NCBI GenBank assembly: GCA_039654915.1
Contig: CM077594.1
Location: forward strand, 107,212,893-107,276,892
Length of the DNA stretch: 64,000 nucleotides
Origin: Aquilaria yunnanensis
Taxonomy: Eukaryota > Streptophyta > Magnoliopsida > Malvales > Thymelaeaceae
Direction: 5' to 3'
Shown in pieces: positions 60,840-64,000 of the stretch. Both the position numbers and the translations under genes were made by a program. The number at the start of each line of letters is the position of its first letter. Position 1 is the stretch's first letter. A model generated the notes under the pieces. That model saw only the letters and a program-made list of their open reading frames with translations. It did no database searches and was not told the origin of the DNA.

Positions 60840-61210
60840 TGGTATCATAGATATTTCTTATCTTTGATATCTCGTCAGGCATGACATTGATCCAGTCCTT
60901 GATTATTGAATCCATTGTCTGCTTTCGACGACAATATTTCTCGATATCCATGCTTATCTTTGACCATAGCTATTTCTTATCTTGGATACCGCTAAGCTGG
61001 CGTCAATTCTGTCCATCCAGGTGTAGCATCGATTATTGAATCAATTGCCAGGCTTTTGACAATATTGTCTACTTTATATTTTTTTGATATCTGCCTTATC
61101 CTTGGCTATAGCTATCTCTTATCTTGGATACTACTAGCTGGCGTCAATCCTATCCTTCCAGGTGTAGCCTCGATTATTGAATCGATTTCCAGGCTTTTGA
61201 CATATTGTCT
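60840..61210. repeat. Three ~125-bp tandem repeats
   Basis: Units at about 60840-60960, 60961-61083 and 61084-61210 share TATCTCTTATCTTGGATAC, GCTGGCGTCAAT and TTATTGAATCRATT; the first is more diverged. They lie upstream, in transcription order, of the cysteine-motif array. Confidence 0.8.
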
Positions 61211-62734
61211 ACCTTATCCTTGAATTCCTGATGCGGGTTGGTCCCGCATATTAGCTGTGTATCCAGTGATAGATTGTTAAGAGCTGATGACATTGAGATC
61301 TCAGCTTATACTGCTGTAACGGTGCGGTGGATGTGTTTCCCATTTGATTCCTATCATGTAAAAATCATGCATGCATGATGTGAAATGCATGAATGCAAAG
61401 CATGTGTAATTGATGGTTCTTTTTTTTATTTTTATTTTTATTTATATTTATTTTTTTATTTTTATTTTTTTTGGATTGATCTAGTTCTTCATATCTTTGC
61501 TTTACTGGATCCTCTTTATAATTGCCTTCTTGGACTATCATTGAATCTCTTTATGCTTTCCAGCTTTTGTTCACTGCCTCAAAAGCCCAACTCTTTTCAA
61601 AATCCCCTTTCTTTGACTTGTTCTTGAATTTTGGCCTCAATTTCTTTAAAGTTGGCCCGCCTCATAATTTATATCTCTTTCGGGTACTCATCCATTGTCA
61701 TGGATTTGATACCATCAAAGGCTTTACTTTCAATGTCTGCTTTGCCCATTTTCTTGTGGCCATGCCGACACTTGTTTACCCCCATGTTACAGTCCGAATG
61801 ATTGCTCTTCCTTAGACTCAGGTTCTGATCCATAAGACTTGCCCCCTTGTCTATTGAGCTTCTTTCTTGGCAGTACTTTTCTTGCGCTTAGTAGATACTA
61901 CTTTGCCCCCTTGATTATGGTGTTTATGTGGAAAGAGATATCATCTCGCCTTTGATTTAACAGAAGGTCGAGCATTTCTAGACCTTTGTGATGGCACTTG
62001 ATCGTAAATTTCTCTTACAAGAACCACATCTTATTAAAGAAAGACTCAAGCTATCTCCTCACTTTTAAGTCTACACACATTAATGAATAATGGTTTGGCC
62101 TTAAAGAAAAGCTTTCATCAATTTGCAAAGCTTGACAAAGTAATTTACGGTCTTTGTTTTTAATTAAAATATCTTGTCATTCTTCCCTTTCCAATTCGAA
62201 AACATAAACTGTGCAAGGCAATAAGGTAGAAACATGATTTACAATAATAGCCTTTTAACTGAATGAGGATGATATCGAGAGGTAAATGTTAGGTGTGAGG
62301 AAAGTTAAGTTTGAATGTTTTTTTTTTTTTTTGTGTCAGTCTTTTAGCTGAATGAGAATGATATTAAGAGGTAAATATTAGGTCTGAATAAAGTTAAGTT
62401 TGAGTGGTGTGAAAGAAGGGTCTTTTAATACTACTCGTGAGCAAATTTGATTATGGTGAAAAACTCAATAGTGATGACCTCAATTTGCCACTCTTTTCAG
62501 AAAGTTAGACCTCATCTGTTGCCCCTCAACTATTGTGATCTTTATGCATGCTTGGTTTGAGGGTTGCTTTTGTGTTCTAAACCGCCTTTGCAGGTTTTCA
62601 GTCTAGAATCCATAGCTCACTTTTTTCTTTTTTTTTTCTTTTGCTCTAGTTTGAGCCTTTTTTTTTTTTGTTTTTTTTGTTTTTTTTGTTTCCTGTTTTT
62701 TTTTGTAAGCTATGGTGATGACATACTTGATAAC
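61211..62734. other. Unassigned internal region of the LTR element
   Basis: This is where gypsy pol would be expected, but no protease, reverse transcriptase or integrase motif is seen on either strand. T-rich runs occur at 61420-61470 and 62315-62335. Frames at 61385-61815 are low in information. Confidence 0.5.
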
Positions 62735-63215
62735 TCTCTTGAAGTGAGATGACTCAAGTGGCCTTGCTTGCTCGTGCTTGTTCTCAGTCCTTTTTGGTTT
62801 TGAATTTTCCCTTGTTGTCTTTTGATGGAAGGGATGAACTTCTTCCTTTTCGGAGTTTTTGTTACAGAGAACCGAGATCATAGCCTTCTTGAAATGAGAT
62901 GATTCAAATGGCATTACTTGCTTGTATTTTCTCTCAGTCTCTCTTTTTTTTTTTGGTTTTGAATTTTCCCTTGTTGGCTTTTTGATGGAAGGGATGAACT
63001 TTTTCCCTTTTTTTTTTTTGGAGTTTGTGTTATAGAGAACCGAGATCGTATCCTTCTTGAAGTGAGATGACTCAAGTGGCTTTATTTGCTTCTTAGTCTC
63101 TCTTTTTTTTGGATTTTTTTTTTTTGGATTTTCCCTTTAATGGCTTTTTGATGGAAGGGATGAACTTTTTCTTTTCGGAGTTTGTGTTGCGGAAAACTGA
63201 GAACCTTTTTTTTTT
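62735..63215. repeat. Three ~150-170-bp tandem repeats with T runs
   Basis: Units starting near 62738, 62890 and 63058 share CTTGAARTGAGATGAYTCAA, TTTTGAATTTTCCCTTGTTG and TGATGGAAGGGATGAACTT. They differ mainly in T-homopolymer length. Confidence 0.85.
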
Positions 63216-63784
63216 TTGAGCATTTATGAGAATTGGGAAGCCACTGAAGTCATTTAATATGAGAGTTACCTTGTTTGGAAACTAACCCCAAACTTCTTGC
63301 AAGGATGTTGATAACCACTGTGAATTCTTTTTGAGGGTTGAGGTGCAACATATGAAATCCTTCTTACTAGATTTGGCAGCACTTTCAAGATCATTACTAT
63401 CAAATTTCCCTTAACTTTTTATTTTCACCCACGAGTAGTATCATTTAGAAAGCAAAGTATGATAGCAATAATGGATAGTATAATGGAAAGAGTGTAAAAA
63501 TGGAAAGTAGTAGAATGCACGCATCACATCTTTTTGTTGTACCAGAAAAAGAATAGCAGGTGTCCATTTAACAAAGACTACACCCTAGATTCTGGACTAA
63601 ATCTAGGAGATTTTTACTATTAGATTACTTTTGCAAGCTTTCAAAGATACAAGTTTATTCAAAGGATTCCCTGTCATTCGAAAATGTATGCGGACTGTTA
63701 GGTCAGATCTGACTTGGAGGCTTTCCAAAGTCAATGTAATTCTAGCTCGAAATCTTCACTTTTCAATTATCAATCACATCGGGC
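63216..63784. other. Unassigned region downstream of the gag fragment
   Basis: No supported gene; lies between the gag stop codon and the tandem repeats on the minus strand. Confidence 0.45.
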
Positions 63785-64000
63785 CTAGCAACTTGGACTT
63801 GGTTTTGCTTGATGAGGCGGCAATGGATTGTGGGTGACATTTGGCTCATCGGAAAAGTCCAACCACTTTGACTCGATTAATTGTTGAACTATACGCTTTA
63901 ATGCCATGCAGTTTTCCAAGCCATGGCCTGGAACGCCATCATGATATGGGCAGGTAATGTTAGGGTCATACCACCTTGGATATGGGGGTTTGAATGGCTT
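63785..64000 (-). CDS. Ty3/gypsy gag C-terminal fragment (runs off the right edge)
   Basis: The last 72 codons of a minus-strand frame, open at the window edge and ending in TAG at 63785-63787. It contains RWYDPNITCPYHDGVPGHGL and then ENCMALKRIVQQLIESKWLD, a C-X2-H... H-X4-C type knuckle and flank typical of plant gypsy gag proteins, followed by PNVTHNPLP, also typical. Autonomous relatives continue into protease; here the frame stops. Orientation agrees with the 3' LTR at 54481-55297. Confidence 0.8.
   Translation of the reverse strand, partial: KPFKPPYPRWYDPNITCPYHDGVPGHGLENCMALKRIVQQLIESKWLDFSDEPNVTHNPLPPHQAKPSPSC

Larger units (their letters stand above)
54481..64000 (-). mobile_element. 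Non-autonomous gypsy-type LTR element carrying cargo genes (3' part)
   Basis: Read on the minus strand from the right edge: a gag fragment with zinc-knuckle-like residues (63785-64000), three blocks of tandem repeats, three tandem cysteine-motif ORFs (60710 to 58560), an 87-bp repeat array, a LOG-like gene (57257-57886), a 47/51-bp tandem array, a polypurine tract (55298-55310) and the 3' LTR (54481-55297). Gag, ORFs, polypurine tract and LTR all share one direction. No protease, reverse transcriptase or integrase was found between gag and LTR. The 5' LTR and most of gag lie beyond the window. That all parts belong to one element is an inference from order and orientation; the cargo block could instead be an independent insertion. 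Confidence 0.6.

Noticed and set aside
62603..62914. Lysine-rich minus-strand ORF
   Set aside because: Product of long T runs and tandem repeats; low-complexity sequence only.

Overview
This window is plant nuclear DNA. It is AT-rich and gene-poor, has short GT-AG introns, and is full of LTR retrotransposons, foldback/MITE elements and SINEs. The recognisable genes (a protein farnesyltransferase beta subunit and two quinone-oxidoreductase paralogues) are plant-type, and the composition suggests a eudicot; I cannot name the species.

Layout. 1-4.6 kb: tandem-duplicated non-coding DNA and a GC-rich duplicated leader-like block. 4.6-7.2 kb: degenerate CACTA-like DNA. 7.2-16 kb: mostly unassigned AT-rich DNA with three copies of a SINE family, two Stowaway-type MITEs, a hAT-like MITE and a foldback element. 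16.2-17.6 kb (minus): a four-exon alkenal/quinone oxidoreductase. 18.6-21 kb: a pile-up of foldback elements, one split by a 154-bp solo LTR, then a hAT-like element. 22.8-31.2 kb: a complete but dead Ty1/copia retrotransposon (minus) with two ~1.4-kb LTRs and the target duplication ATATG. 32.1-35.0 kb (minus): an unrecognised four-exon membrane-protein gene whose intron holds a 1.75-kb inverted-repeat element between 146-bp direct repeats. 36.6-40.6 kb (minus): the beta subunit of protein farnesyltransferase (ERA1/FTB), 14 exons. 41-44 kb: an old, truncated copia copy. 44.7-45.6 kb: a GC-rich solo LTR. 46.7-48.1 kb (plus): the second oxidoreductase paralogue, with the same exon pattern. 51.2-54.1 kb: a 2.8-kb solo LTR.

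54.5-64 kb is the most unusual part. It looks like the 3' portion of a minus-strand, non-autonomous Ty3/gypsy-type element. From the right edge leftwards it holds a gag zinc-knuckle fragment, blocks of tandem repeats, three tandem paralogous ORFs with a basic/cysteine motif resembling betaflexivirus nucleic-acid-binding proteins, an intronless cytokinin-activating LOG-like gene, a 47/51-bp tandem array, a polypurine tract and the 3' LTR. No protease, reverse transcriptase or integrase was seen there. The LOG-like ORF and two of the three cysteine-motif ORFs sit behind homologous promoter modules with the same TATA box, so the block reads as a duplicated expression cassette array carried as cargo.

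The exon models for the farnesyltransferase and oxidoreductases were built by hand from splice signals and phase and close without gaps. Family names come from remembered conservation, not from a search.
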